A stretch of 64,000 nucleotides of DNA from Phytopythium helicoides (GCA_024867545.1 JANFNE010000020.1:1178001-1242000); one strand, 5' to 3'. Positions 53,224 through 64,000 are shown, counted from the stretch's first letter. Notes: a model not told the origin generated them from the letters alone. Numbers and translations: made by a program.

Positions 53224-53888
53224 CCGGCAGCGTCAACCAACACGACGAGTACTTTAGTAACGATCAAGGCACCTGTGGATGTTTGCGTCGTGCATCCCCA
53301 GCCGGTGTTGAGGCGATCGGGAGCAGCAACTTGACAGTTGAGGATAGCCGCAGTTGGCGACAACTTGTTCAAGTGGCCCGACGAAAGAGCTTTGCAGAGG
53401 TCGTGCAACGCTGTGCTCGTCAGAGATACACGTTCGCGTCTTCGCATGACACGGGGGAGCATCAAACTCACAGTGATAGCCACGGGATGCCCAACTTTCC
53501 TCATGGAGTGCAAGTGATGTCATCAAGACATGCATCTTGGCGCCGCCTCAAGAGAGTACTATGTGTCGCCACACGAGACTTCACAGCTGCTTGGCCGCCA
53601 CTGCCACTGCCACGAGCTCGACGCGACCGCCATCGAGGAAGACGCTCAATGCTGGCTGGTGTCGGCATCCCTCGGCTCCCCATGTTGAACCTCCTGGTTG
53701 TTGATGCAACAGGAGCGAGACGTCCCTCGTCACACTCCCGCAACAATGGCAATACCTCGGACCCTCAACACAGCTTCCTGCACTCAAGAAGGCCAAGGAG
53801 AAAGCTTGGTCAACACTTAGCTTCGTAGCGCCACTTCGCTATCCTCTCGGCGCCTCGCCCTCCTCCTCCTCCTCCCCCCGCATCGCCC
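53224..53888. other. Divergent intergenic region between the C2/EF-hand gene and PEX5
   Basis: About 660 bp. Long but unconvincing frames on both strands (plus 53013-53828, minus 53094-53513) have no recognisable domain. It should contain both promoters and perhaps a missing first exon of the C2 gene. Confidence 0.45.
53831..53842 (+). promoter_or_regulatory. Inr-like sequence upstream of PEX5
   Basis: CCACTTCGCTAT matches YCAYTYYNCAWT except for one position, 58 bp before the ATG at 53889. Confidence 0.3.
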
Positions 53889-56056
53889 ATGGACGTGCTC
53901 GGCAAGATCGTGCAGGGCTCCGGCTGCGCTGTGGACGGCACGGTGGCGGCGCAGAACCCGCTGTCGCGCGCGCTGGACAGCGTGCTGCAGTCCCAGGCGC
54001 GCGGCGCGGGGCCGGCGCGCGGCCAGCAGCGCGCTCCTGTGCTGCAGCCGGGGTACGCGAACGACCTGGCGGCGCAGATGCAGCGGCAGCACTTTGCGCA
54101 GGCGGCGGACGCGCAGTTCCTGCAGGGCCTGGAGCAGCAGGCCATGCACCGGTCGCAGATGGAGGCGGCGTTCCGCGAGGCCCCGCAGATGATGGCGCGG
54201 CCGCACCACGCGGCCATGGAGGCGGCGTTCATGGACGCCAAGATGCCGCCGCAGCGGATGCACCAGCCGCCCCCGCCGCAGATGATGGTGCAGCACCGCC
54301 CGCAGGCGCACGAGGCGTGGGTCAACGACTTTCGCGGCGGCAACCCCATGGACGACGCGTGGCAGGTCGCGGGCAAGACGCCGCACGAGGCTGCGTGGGA
54401 GCAGGCCCAGCGCCCGATCCCGCAAATGTACCACCCGCGAGAGGCCGCGCCGCAGTTCGCGCCGGCCGTCGATCAGCAGCAGCAGGCCGAGGCTGCGCCG
54501 GCGAGCGTCAAGAACCTCGAGGCCCAGCAGGCGTCGAGCGACATGGCGCGCACCATGAGCCAGAACCCCGACCCCAAGTGGCAGAACAGCGAGTTCCTGC
54601 AGTTCATGAACCAGGTCAGCTCGGGAGAGGTCGAGCTTGACGAGGAGAAGAACGCTGTCAACCACACGGGCTTTGTCAAGGCTGAGGGAGCCCTCGAGGG
54701 TGCGTGGGAGGACGCGTCCGACGTGCACTCGAACCGCGACCTCTATGAGTCTTCGTGGAAGAGCACGGCACACCCGATGGAGAGCGTGTTCGACGAGGTG
54801 GCGGCGGCGGATGCTACGCTCGATGCCGCGTGGGAGTCCGAGGCCAAGGCCGCGGCACCCGTGATGGGCAACGCGCTGGATGGAGCATGGGACGACTCGC
54901 GGACGGCTGCCGAAAAGACCATGGAGGGCGCGTGGAATGACGGCGACGATCTGGTGCGTGCGCTATCTACTGATTTGGACACGATTACAGGTATGAGATG
55001 CTGATGCAAAACTGGTCTCGGAACGTGCAGGAAAAGATGTGGGAGAAAGCCATGGCGGATGCGCAGACCACCGACCCGTTTGAGGACGCTTGGGACAACG
55101 CGACGTCGAACGAGTACGTTTACAAGAGCGAGAACCCGTTCCTGGAGGCGACCGAGAACTTCCAAAAGGGCGTTGAGTTCTTCAAGTCTGGGCATTTGGA
55201 CGATGCGATTCTTGCGTTCGAGGCAGAAGTCCAGCAACACCCCGAGAACAGCGAAGCGTGGCGTATGCTTGGCGAGTGCCACGCCGAGAACGACGAAGAC
55301 AAGAGCGCCATCGTGTGCCTCGAGCGAGCAGTCGAAGAGGACCCGTACAACTTGAGCGCGTTGCTGGCACTCGGTGTGAGCAACGTGAACGAGCTCAACC
55401 CGCAGGGTGCGCTCAAGACGCTCAAGGCGTGGGTGCAGCACAACCCAAAGTTCCATGGCCTCGAGATCCACGTCGACGAGTACAGCGACGGCTCGTTGAT
55501 GGACGAGGTGATGCAGCTCATGCTCCAAGCTCGTGCGCACGACCCGAACGACTCGGACGTCCAGGTTGTGCTCGGCGTGCTTTACAACGTGTCCAAGGAC
55601 TACGATGCGGCAGTGAATAGTTTCAAGATGGCGACGAACGAGCGGCCAGATGAGTACGCGCTGTGGAACAAAGTTGGTGCAACGCTCGCCAACTCATCGC
55701 GCTCGTCCGAGGCAATCCCGTCATACCACCGGTATGTGTCTTTCTCATTCGATGCTTTCGCTCTTTGTTGTACTGTCCACTCATGATATTTGGTGTGTTT
55801 GTGCAGTGCTCTCGAGCTCAAGCCGCGGTATGCGCGCGGCTGGCTGAATCTGGGCATCAGCCACGCAAACCTCGGTAATTACGAGGAAGCCACCAAGTGC
55901 TACCTGCAAGCGCTGAGCCTGAACAACCGCGCCGAGCACATCTGGAGCTATTTAAGAATCTGCTTCACGTGCATGGAGCGCTTCGATCTCGTCAAGCTTG
56001 CGGACACGAGGGATGTGAATGTGTTCCGCGAAGAGTTCAAGCTCATCGACCTCTAA
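53889..56056 (+). CDS. PEX5: PEX5, peroxisomal targeting signal 1 receptor
   Basis: Exons 53889-54953, 54998-55731 and 55807-56056 with GT…AG introns of 44 and 75 nt; 682 residues. PEX5 binds C-terminal SKL-type signals in the cytosol and delivers cargo to the peroxisome. A Cys at residue 13 (GSGCAVDG) matches the conserved N-terminal Cys used for ubiquitin-dependent recycling. The disordered N-terminal half carries one WxxxF motif (AWVNDF) and a series of degenerate AW motifs (EAAWEQA, GAWEDAS, AAWESEA, GAWDDSR, GAWNDGD, DAWDNAT). NSEFLQFMNQVSSGE is a family landmark before the tetratricopeptide repeats (about 400-660: FFKSGHLDDAILAFEAEV, WRMLGECHAENDED, ALLALGVSNVNELN, GWLNLGISHANLGNYEEA). 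The exon 2 acceptor was chosen to keep frame; the nearby ACAG would give a stop. Confidence 0.92.
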
Positions 56057-56234
56057 GCATTTCGCGGCGAATGAAGAGTATATGTGCTGCGCGTTCTGAC
56101 AATCAACAGCTAGGTTTCTTGATAGTTCGTCTTTCTTCCATTTTGGACAGGTATCTTTGCTTTTGTTGTTGTTGGGTGACCCTCCATGCGCCGACTACCC
56201 ATGCTGCCGCTTCGTGCATCGTCCTTTCAGCCAA

Positions 56235-56247
56235 CCAGTCTCCATTT
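56235..56247 (+). promoter_or_regulatory. Inr-like sequence upstream of DNAAF1
   Basis: CCAGTCTCCATTT fits the oomycete initiator with one mismatch and lies 31 bp before the ATG at 56278, about 180 bp after the PEX5 stop. Confidence 0.4.
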
Positions 56248-56277
56248 GCGTGCACGCACAGCGAGAAAGAGTTCGCG

Positions 56278-58298
56278 ATGCCAACCACAGCCGTGATGGA
56301 CTCGTTCGACCGCCTTCGAGCGCTGGAAAAGAAGCGCTACGACGCCGAGCACAAGGGCCGGATCCCGGTCATGGACGCCGAGACGCTGCGAGAGCTGTGC
56401 CTCGAGAACGAGGGGTACGAGACTCCTGAGCTCAACGACAGCTTGTATGCACACTTTCGCGGCTTCCAGAAAATCGAGGGACTGGAGCCTTACTACAACC
56501 TCAAGGCGCTGTGGCTCGAGTCGAACGGACTCTCTCGCATCGAAGGGCTCACGCCTTTAGTGCACCTGCGGTGCTTGTACTTGAGCAAAAACATCATCTC
56601 AACTATTGAAAATCTCGAGAGCCTGCGAGACCTCAACACCTTGGACCTGAGTGAGAACCGAATAGCGACTATCTCCGGAATTGCTGCTCTGCCAAACCTC
56701 TCCTCGCTCAATTTGTCACGGAACCAGTTGTCAAGCGCGAGTGATTTGCAGGAACTCATGGCGTGCAAGCAGCTATCCAATCTCGACATCAGCCACAATC
56801 ACATCGATGACGACCAGGAAAATGATGGGCAAGCCAGCGTACTCGAGGTGCTAGTACAAGTCCCGCAACTCAAAGCGCTGCGAATCACAGGGAATCCTGT
56901 CGTTTCCCGCACCAAGCATTTCCGCAAGGCGTTCATTGCAGCACTGCCGCAGTTGGCCTTCCTCGATCGTCCCATCTTCCCACTCGAGCGTGCTGGAATC
57001 GCAGCGTGGAAAGACGGAGGGAACGAAGCAGAGCTAAAGGCGAAGCGTGAGTTTGTGGAGAAGGAGAACGACGAGCGCAAGCGGACGTTGCACGAGTTTC
57101 GAGAGTGGCAAGCTCAAGTTCGCGAGCGACGAATCGCCGAGATCGAGCTGGAGCGCGCCAAGAAGCTGGAAGAGGCAAACGCTCAAGGCAGAGAGGATGA
57201 TCCAGTTGCCGAATCTGATGTGGACCTCCGCGGGTCCCGCGGTATCACCAAGGACGAGTACGTCAAGATGGATGCTATCGAGCGCGCAAAGTGGGACGAG
57301 CGGATCAACCAAGCCCACATCGACTCGGCAAAGGCTAGGAGCGAGGTGCTCGGAGACGGCATTTCTCGCCTCGGATCCAAGTTCTGGGCCGAGTCTGCGC
57401 CTGTGAGCAAGCCCGACGAGCGCAATCCGATCACTAGCGACTCGACGACTAGTGACGCACCGTTTTCTTCAGCCCTTCCACATGACGCAGCAGAGCTGGA
57501 AGTCGCGCCAGTAAACCGCCCCGACGACAGCACGACAACGCCAACGCCAGCGACTACCGAAGCATTCTCTGAAGATACATGCGGAGAGGCTCTTTGCTGC
57601 GATATCCCTTCGACGAGCGACGAAGTCCATGCAGCGAGCTCCTCTGCACTGCTGCAAGGCCAGCTGAAGACTGCAGGCCTTGATCTCCAAGTTGACGGCG
57701 CATTCGCCGCCGCCGATGAAAGCACAGGCCCTTCTATGCCTGGGTGCAACGCTGGCGAACAGCGCGAGGCCAAGCTGCTCGCAAACAGTGATGATGACCG
57801 AGCTCCTTTGGCCTCCGATCTCCATGAAGAGCGCGGCCCGGCGTTGGATCCCGTCGAGGCGTCGACGCCTCCGACTCCAAGTCCGCCCCCGGCGCCGACG
57901 AGCATTACTCACCGCTGCGACCAGCGACCAGCAGCGGCAGGCGTCGACCCTCGCGGCGCGTTCCCCACGGGCCGCGAGCCGCGCGAGACGTGGGCAGAGC
58001 TGCAGCGCCGAGCGAGCGCGGCGCCGTGCCCCGTGCGGCCGCCCGCGCTGCCGTCGGCCTTGGAGGTGCGTGTCGCACTGCCCAGGCTGGATACCGTTGC
58101 GCCACTGACCGTAGCTGTTGCGTTTGTGGACCGCTCCATCGCCAGGGCGAGGCCGAGGATGACGACGCTGAAGACGGAGCGGGCGCCCCCGTGCGGGCGC
58201 TCACACGCGCCGAGATCCTGCGAGAGCTTTCCATGGAGGCGCCGGCAGCCAGGGCGGCTTCAAGGCCAAAGGTGACGGATGTATCGGAGCTGGACTGA
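56278..58298 (+). CDS. DNAAF1: Dynein axonemal assembly factor 1 (LRRC50/ODA7 type)
   Basis: Exons 56278-58065 and 58146-58298; the 80-nt intron is GTGCGT…GCCAG in phase 0, giving 646 residues. The protein helps preassemble outer and inner dynein arms in the cytoplasm for motile flagella. Residues about 35-235 are SDS22-type leucine-rich repeats: GFQKIEGLEPYYNLKALWLE, NGLSRIEGLTPLVHLRCLYL, NIISTIENLESL, NRIATISGIAALPNLSSLNL. The LRR cap follows (LKALRITGNPVVSRTKHFRK, LPQLAFLDRPIFPLER), then a charged coiled coil (about 250-310, REFVEKENDERKRTLHEF) and a long low-complexity Ser/Thr/Pro tail. Without splicing, the frame would end in an Arg-rich tail at 58275; the spliced end (ALTRAEILRELSMEAP … VTDVSELD) is more natural. 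Its presence fits an organism with flagellated zoospores. Confidence 0.88.
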
Positions 58299-58552
58299 AA
58301 ATAGGAGTTTTGGCCAATGAAACGTAGGTGGGAGGTAAATGCTGACGAGTGATTGGCGGAGCGGCCGAGAGGGCGGAACGTGCGTATGTACACCTGCGAC
58401 ATGAGCTGCTCTCTTGCCGTGCCGCTTGACTTGGTTCCACTATGGCGTCCACAACGTGCCGACGCATCCGCCTTTCTGGGCTGCCGCGCGGCAACGGCAA
58501 CGTTGCCTTCATTTCCTTTCCAGCCGCTGGACGAGACGAGCCCGACCGCGCT

Positions 58553-61500
58553 ATGCTGTGGCTGATGCTGTGGCTGGCGACGGCCGGCGCCATGGCCGCC
58601 GCGCTGTTCGCGCTGGTGGGCGACGTGCTGCTCACGTGGGCGCTGCGTGTCGGCGCCGCCAGCTACGTGGGGGACAAGATCTCGCTGCGCTGGTCGCTTC
58701 GCGCCGGGACGTTCGAGCTGCGCGGGCTGAGCGTGTCGCGCGCGGTGCTGCCGGCGCTCGAGCCGCTCGCGGGACTGCCGATGGACCTGGAGCGCCTGGA
58801 GATGGCGCAGCTGCTGGTGGTTGTGCCCGTGTGGGATCGCCTCACGGGGAAGCGGAGCCCGCTGCGGTCCACGGTGCAGGTTGTCGGTCTACGCCTCGGA
58901 CTGAGCGTCAACCAGCCCGAGCAGTGGATCTGGTCGGACGAGAAGAACGCCGAGCGCTGCCGACTGGCCGTGGAGAACGCCGCCAAGGCCAGGATCCAGC
59001 GCGTGCAGGACTGGACCGCAGCCGTCATCTATAAGCTCAAGGAGCTCACGCGCGTGCGGGATGAAGTCAAGAAGGCCAAGGCCGAGGACAAGAAGGAGAA
59101 GAAACAGGAAGGCACGCCCGCGGTTGCGTTCTGGCACCCCATTGTCGACGAGATCATCGACTCGTTTGAGCTCGATGTCAAGTCCTTCTCGCTCACGATC
59201 CGCAACGAGGACACCAAGGCAGGCATGGGGATCGCACTTGAGGGATTTAAGATCAGCGCTAGCGACGGAGAAGAAGGGAACCGACGCAAGCGTGACATTC
59301 GGCTCGAGGAGTTCATGATCTTCCTCAACGCCAAGCCGGGCGGTAGCGCAGACGCTTGCTATTTGATCTCCCCGCTTTCGATGGAGATCCGCCTCTACAT
59401 GCCATTCATCTGTCAAGGACTGCTAGCAGGAGCCACCACTGGCGAGCGTGTTCTTGAGCTCGAGATTGAGTTCACCAGTGAGACCGAGGTGACGATGCAG
59501 CTGCGTCCGGTGCAAATCAAGGCGCTGTTCGACATCCTCCGCGTCATCAACCTGTACTACGACTGGAACGCGCACGCTACGATTGAAGACGAAGATGCAT
59601 GTGTGGAGCTCACGCCAGAGCAGTCCGAGGAATACCTTTCGCAGTACAACCCGCAATGGCGGTTCGACAACGAGACTGGGCTATTCATGCGCATTTACAA
59701 AAACTGGAAATTCAAGGACGAGCTGGATGCGCGCCGCAAGAGGTTGGCAGAGCTCGAGTCAAAAGTGCTCGCTTCTCGGCTTCTCTATCTACGATCGCTG
59801 TCCCTCGAGTGGGATATCCCTGAAGCTGGGACTTCGTTGCCGTACATGAGCGAGGAAGAGCGTCAGCGAGGAGCTCTGCGACGATTTGTTTCCAACCCAA
59901 TCGACAAGTACGTGAAGGAGATGCCGCAGGGTGAGCCCATGTTCCACCGTTTCAAGATGGGCTTTACAATGGCGAAGATGGAGCTGCGCCTGATCGACGA
60001 CAGCGAGAAGCCGGTGATGTCGTTTTTCGCGAACGAGATGACTGTTGATGTCATGTGCGCTTTGACGACCGTCCAGAAGAAGCAAAAGTCGCTGGTAGTC
60101 GGCTTCGAGGTCGTTCGCTTCGGTTTGCACGATAAACGCAATCAGCCTTCAAACTTGTTTCACCAGCTTCTCGACCGAAACCCTGGAGCGGATTCGCTGG
60201 TGCGCGTCCACATGTTTCAACAGGGCGACGGGCTTACCGATGTATCGATCACATTGAGCGACTTTACGTTCTTGCTCGTCTTCGACCCGCTGATGGCTAC
60301 TGCGAATACGTTTTTACCAGCCTTGGACGAGGATGAAGAGACCCAGATGCGCTTCATCGCTTGCGAATATGCAGACCTGACAAAATCACCGGAGTTCCGC
60401 GAGCAAGCTACCCCGATGTACACAGAAGACTTGCCACAGGAGTACTCTCCGCTCTTTTTAGGTGGTATGCTTTTGTCGTGCAAGATCGACATGAAGGCTG
60501 TGGAGTTTTGCCTGCTCGGCGAACCCAGAACACTCAAGTCTCACGTGCTCGCATTTACGTCCGACATGAAGCTGGTAATCACCAGCTCTACTCATCACGA
60601 AGCTATCGAACTTGAGCTTGTCGACGTCGCCCTTGTCCCCTGTACAGTCATTCTCCGCGACGATGGCATCGAGCTGGATATTGGTGATGTTCGCAGCATT
60701 CTGGAACTCGAAGGCGAAGGTGTCGACCTCGCCCTTGGCTATCGACTGAATGTGGGAGAACCGAAGTCTCGATCACGTGGCATGTCAAGCGAGAAGTCAG
60801 AGACTGCAAAGAAACCTGCAGGCAATCTTTGGGGCCTCGCTCGCAGTGCCGTGGCGAAGAAGCAGATTGTCGAAGTCGAACACCCGGATGTGGAGAAAGC
60901 AGAAGAATCTACGATCCCCCCAGAGGTGAAGGAGCGTACAAAGGTCGGCGCTCGGCGGAAGTTGTCGATGCAGATGTCAGATTTTGCGCTGAACATGTCG
61001 CCGAACAACGTTGGCGTGCTCCTCAGCATTGCAGCGTCGCTGACGGAAGCGATGAAGGAAGACGCGACGGTCGTGATTGAACGTAACCTACGCACTGAGC
61101 GAATCCAACAGGCTCGCCGTAAGCTAGAGGAGGAGCGGTACCTGGAACAACTCAAGGAGGAGTTCCGGTTGCGCGATGTTGATGGTGGCGGAAGTTTGGA
61201 TGCCGATGAGATCGCAGACTTGCTCAAGAGCACAACGAATTGGCTGAGCCTGACCAGGCAGGAATTCGACGACACTGTGCAAGAGTTCCTCGAGATTGTC
61301 GACAAGGATGGTAGCGGTGATGTTTCGATGGAGGAGTTTGAAAGCGCCTTGCAGCGTAACAAAATTCTGTACTCGCGTCTTCATCGAGGCGTCGTCTCGC
61401 TCACGGGACATGAATACGTCGACACGTCGATGGAGCGCAACAGGGTACCGCACTTGACGGGAGAGGCGGCAAGCACAGTTGCCAACTCGATCGAGTTAGC

Positions 61501-64000
61501 TACATTCTGGAAACGATATGAGGAGCAGACCGGAGCAACGCGCACGTCATTGGAAGGAATGACGCCGCTGATGATCCAAAAGATGATGGTTCGGATTTTC
61601 AAGAACTACGAGTATGCACAAGAGGCATGGTACCGGCTCGTAAACCCAAGCTTGGCGAAGCCGGCTGACCAGAGTGGCTGGCTTCTAACCAAAGAGATGG
61701 ACATGGGGAGTCGCGGAGATACCATTGACCAGCTATTGTCGAGTATCGGTGATGACGACCACGCCGCTGTGCCTATGCCTCGTGGCCCATCTGCTGCGAG
61801 TCTGCGCATGTTCATCCAGACTGTTGTTTCGACGTCTTTTGGCGGGTTTTACATCCGGCTGATCGACGATATGCTTCCTCGAGGTGTTCCAGCTGTTGAG
61901 ATTTCTCTGGAAGAGCTTGTTATCTACGGCAACTTCTCGATTTGGGAAGGTGGTGAAGCTGTTGCTGGTGGGACCGACTTCCAGGCTAAGCGTCGCTCAA
62001 AGGATAACTGTGGTGTGGGTAAGATCAGTTTTGATGTCTACGGCAACTACTTCAACGCCAAGGCGCGCCAGGTTGAGCCATTCCTGGAGTACTATCAAGG
62101 CATTCTCGATTTGAAGAAAGACCCGGACTCGCAGCTGGACGTCATCTTCTCGTCGGATCGCTACTTCCAGCTCAACGTCACATCTGGGTTTATGGAGATG
62201 CTCAACACTACCCTGGCTAACTTGTCGAAGGCCGAGGTACTTGCCGAGCGGGAGCGTCCACATATCCGGGAGGAAGACGGTCTTTTCTGGCTTCTCAATG
62301 AAGCTGGAGTCAACATGAAGTACTACTTGGTGGCCAGAAAGCAGGAGAAGGAAAACACGAAGGAGGAGATTGTGACACCTGTGACTGCTGTAGCCCCTGG
62401 CCAGGCACATGCTTGTGTTCTGCTGAACGTGAGCGAAGAGCTGAAGGATTTCGAGCAGCAGAGCCTCAAGGAAAAACAGCTTCGTGCTGCTTTCCGCAAA
62501 GCCGACGCTGACGGCAGTGGCGAGCTTGATACAGAAGAAGTCCGCACTGTGCTCAAAGAGGTGTACGCTGAAGAAGATCGCCAGAGAAGCCACAGCTCTT
62601 CTTTGTTCCGCCGCAGCGAAAGCATGATTCAGAGCGAGAAGGAATTAGATCGGCTCGTCGAGGATTTTATCGCGCTTGCAGACACCGATCATTCTGGACA
62701 GGTGTCGTGGGAAGAGTTCAAGATAGCGATTGCCAAGTCTCGCGCGACAATTGATCGATTCATTACGTTGGAAATTGACGGCTTTGAGCCGATCACGGAT
62801 ATTCCGCTCGCGTCGATTGGTCAGACTCAAGTCTACGAGCTCATTCCGTTCTTCGAGGACGTTGAAGCGGAGAAGGCCATTGATGCGCTGTACGAGGAGG
62901 GTGTTTCGCTATTGACCAAAATTGACAAGCCGTCGCGTCAGGAGCTCCACCGAGCGTACGCGTGCTTGCGCCGTGTAATGGAGTTGGATCCGAACTACGA
63001 GTGGATCGACTCGTACTACGCGCAATGCATGCGCAAGTACTTGCCCGTGCTCGCTGCTGTCTATATCTCTGTGGACGGCTCTTACGGCCTTCAGGTGAAG
63101 GTATCGGGTGCAGAGTTCATTCGCAATGACACCGCGAAAGACACGGAGTGCCTTTTCCTGGACGCAAAGGGCGAGGTTGCTTGGCAGAATCCGCAACGTG
63201 ACGGCGAACGGTTCTTTATTCTTCCGGCTCAAAAGTCTCTGTGCATCCCATTGGATCTGGTCGACTCGGGCTCGTTTGCAATTCGCCAGTTTGGTGAGAC
63301 GGAATGGAGCAACTTTTTGCCACTTTCCGTGTCCGAGCAGCGTCTCTACAAGCGGTGGACTCGCTACGAGCAGCTTGAAGCGCAAAAAGTGCAGCGCGGA
63401 GATATCAGGAGCTCGATGTCGACCTCAAGGACGGTTGAAGAAAAGATGGGATCAGACATTTTGTTGCCGGATCCAACTGTTCGACTTGCTTCGGGGTCCG
63501 AAGTTGTCTACCCATCGACAGAAACTATTGACAACCAGCCGACGACTGTCGTCGAAAAGATTTCGGTGAACAACCCACAGCTGGGAACGTGGTCGCTCGT
63601 CATCCAGCCGCAGCTCATTTTGCACAATGTTCTTCCTTGTGGCATCGAGTATGCGATCGTCCAGACCGAAGACTGCCCTCGCGACACTTTGGATAACAAC
63701 GGCGACTTTCTGGGTGTTCCTGCCACGCCTTCCTCGAAGAAATCGAAGACCCCAAAGACCCCAACTGGTGCTGGAGTCGACTACTTTGAGTATGTCAACG
63801 AAGTCAATTCGCGCAAGATGTTTATCGAGAGCGGCAAGTCCATCCAAGTGTTTGGTCTGGATTTGTCCCGCCCTGCTCTGATGAAGATTCGTCTGTGCGC
63901 GAGCGAGTCGGATCGCTGTCCGACATGGAGTGCCCCGTTCCCGATTCGCTTGGATCATGACCGTGATGCGTTCAACACGGACGCGTTCGAGTTGCGCTTC
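58553..64000 (+). CDS. VPS13/chorein-like lipid-transfer protein with four EF-hands (3' end outside window)
   Basis: One open frame of 1,816 codons from ATG 58553 to the window edge. VPS13-type proteins are rod-like bridges moving lipids between organelles. The N-terminus matches the chorein region in style (SYVGDKISLRWSLRAGTFEL, RSTVQVVGLRLGLSV) but begins with a hydrophobic stretch (MLWLMLWLATAGAMAAALFA) that may anchor it in a membrane. Two EF-hand pairs are inserted: DVDGGGSLDADE and DKDGSGDVSMEE (about residues 875-930, 61.2-61.35 kb), and DADGSGELDTEE and DTDHSGQVSWEE (about 1315-1395, 62.5-62.75 kb). All four loops have calcium-ligand residues at the usual positions. Between and after them lie further beta-rich repeats (VYGNYFNAKARQVEPFLEYY, PQLGTWSLVIQPQLILHNVL) leading to an SHR-BD-like segment. 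No intron was needed. The exact family member is not assigned. Confidence 0.8.
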   Translation, partial: MLWLMLWLATAGAMAAALFALVGDVLLTWALRVGAASYVGDKISLRWSLRAGTFELRGLSVSRAVLPALEPLAGLPMDLERLEMAQLLVVVPVWDRLTGKRSPLRSTVQVVGLRLGLSVNQPEQWIWSDEKNAERCRLAVENAAKARIQRVQDWTAAVIYKLKELTRVRDEVKKAKAEDKKEKKQEGTPAVAFWHPIVDEIIDSFELDVKSFSLTIRNEDTKAGMGIALEGFKISASDGEEGNRRKRDIRLEEFMIFLNAKPGGSADACYLISPLSMEIRLYMPFICQGLLAGATTGERVLELEIEFTSETEVTMQLRPVQIKALFDILRVINLYYDWNAHATIEDEDACVELTPEQSEEYLSQYNPQWRFDNETGLFMRIYKNWKFKDELDARRKRLAELESKVLASRLLYLRSLSLEWDIPEAGTSLPYMSEEERQRGALRRFVSNPIDKYVKEMPQGEPMFHRFKMGFTMAKMELRLIDDSEKPVMSFFANEMTVDVMCALTTVQKKQKSLVVGFEVVRFGLHDKRNQPSNLFHQLLDRNPGADSLVRVHMFQQGDGLTDVSITLSDFTFLLVFDPLMATANTFLPALDEDEETQMRFIACEYADLTKSPEFREQATPMYTEDLPQEYSPLFLGGMLLSCKIDMKAVEFCLLGEPRTLKSHVLAFTSDMKLVITSSTHHEAIELELVDVALVPCTVILRDDGIELDIGDVRSILELEGEGVDLALGYRLNVGEPKSRSRGMSSEKSETAKKPAGNLWGLARSAVAKKQIVEVEHPDVEKAEESTIPPEVKERTKVGARRKLSMQMSDFALNMSPNNVGVLLSIAASLTEAMKEDATVVIERNLRTERIQQARRKLEEERYLEQLKEEFRLRDVDGGGSLDADEIADLLKSTTNWLSLTRQEFDDTVQEFLEIVDKDGSGDVSMEEFESALQRNKILYSRLHRGVVSLTGHEYVDTSMERNRVPHLTGEAASTVANSIELATFWKRYEEQTGATRTSLEGMTPLMIQKMMVRIFKNYEYAQEAWYRLVNPSLAKPADQSGWLLTKEMDMGSRGDTIDQLLSSIGDDDHAAVPMPRGPSAASLRMFIQTVVSTSFGGFYIRLIDDMLPRGVPAVEISLEELVIYGNFSIWEGGEAVAGGTDFQAKRRSKDNCGVGKISFDVYGNYFNAKARQVEPFLEYYQGILDLKKDPDSQLDVIFSSDRYFQLNVTSGFMEMLNTTLANLSKAEVLAERERPHIREEDGLFWLLNEAGVNMKYYLVARKQEKENTKEEIVTPVTAVAPGQAHACVLLNVSEELKDFEQQSLKEKQLRAAFRKADADGSGELDTEEVRTVLKEVYAEEDRQRSHSSSLFRRSESMIQSEKELDRLVEDFIALADTDHSGQVSWEEFKIAIAKSRATIDRFITLEIDGFEPITDIPLASIGQTQVYELIPFFEDVEAEKAIDALYEEGVSLLTKIDKPSRQELHRAYACLRRVMELDPNYEWIDSYYAQCMRKYLPVLAAVYISVDGSYGLQVKVSGAEFIRNDTAKDTECLFLDAKGEVAWQNPQRDGERFFILPAQKSLCIPLDLVDSGSFAIRQFGETEWSNFLPLSVSEQRLYKRWTRYEQLEAQKVQRGDIRSSMSTSRTVEEKMGSDILLPDPTVRLASGSEVVYPSTETIDNQPTTVVEKISVNNPQLGTWSLVIQPQLILHNVLPCGIEYAIVQTEDCPRDTLDNNGDFLGVPATPSSKKSKTPKTPTGAGVDYFEYVNEVNSRKMFIESGKSIQVFGLDLSRPALMKIRLCASESDRCPTWSAPFPIRLDHDRDAFNTDAFELRF

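Noticed and set aside
53013..53828. 271-codon plus-strand ORF upstream of PEX5
   Set aside because: Composition is random-like, it overlaps the 5' part of the C2 gene and has no domain; kept only as intergenic.

Overview
This 64 kb window looks like oomycete nuclear DNA (Phytophthora-like). The grounds are compact GC-rich genes with few introns (about 35 to 80 nt), zoospore and flagellar genes (DNAAF1), TKL-type kinases with HGD catalytic loops, a Crypton-type tyrosine-recombinase transposon, and initiator-like sequences close to the oomycete Inr consensus upstream of several start codons. The genus is an inference. No rRNA, tRNA or CRISPR array was seen.

Layout. (1) 1-3.9 kb: tail of an unidentified gene, NPL4, and a membrane-anchored uridine kinase-like protein. 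(2) 4.0-45.3 kb: a four-unit tandem segmental amplification. It starts inside the proteasome alpha-5 gene (PSMA5, minus strand) and ends inside a two-PDZ-domain gene (plus strand). Each unit carries one large minus-strand gene coding for ankyrin repeats, a pseudokinase (HGN loop) and a TKL kinase (HGD loop). The three internal junctions all fuse the same PDZ position to the same PSMA5 exon 4 position, so the locus has one complete PSMA5 (left end), three truncated PSMA5 copies, three truncated or chimeric PDZ copies and one near-complete PDZ copy with a 1-nt frameshift (right end). Kinase genes A (5.7-10.3 kb) and D (31.1-37.0 kb) are open; B (13.9-19.8 kb) has one frameshift and C (23.0-27.6 kb) several. 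A resembles C and B resembles D, while the upstream blocks pair A with D and B with C, so the array is a mosaic. In the fourth unit two apparently identical 2,921-bp Crypton elements sit head to tail (37,749-43,590).

(3) 45.3-50.5 kb: a PP2C phosphatase, then a gene-poor stretch with only weak ORFs. (4) 50.5-64 kb: an ISG12/IFI6-27-like membrane protein, a C2/EF-hand calcium-sensor gene, PEX5, DNAAF1 and the first 1,816 codons of a VPS13/chorein-like lipid-transfer protein carrying two pairs of EF-hands.

The most unusual part is the array: an ankyrin-pseudokinase-kinase family changing through unit duplication, 198-bp repeat turnover inside the ankyrin domain, frameshift decay and transposon insertion, with a proteasome promoter and N-terminal exons copied in every unit. 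All alignments were made by eye; no searches were run.
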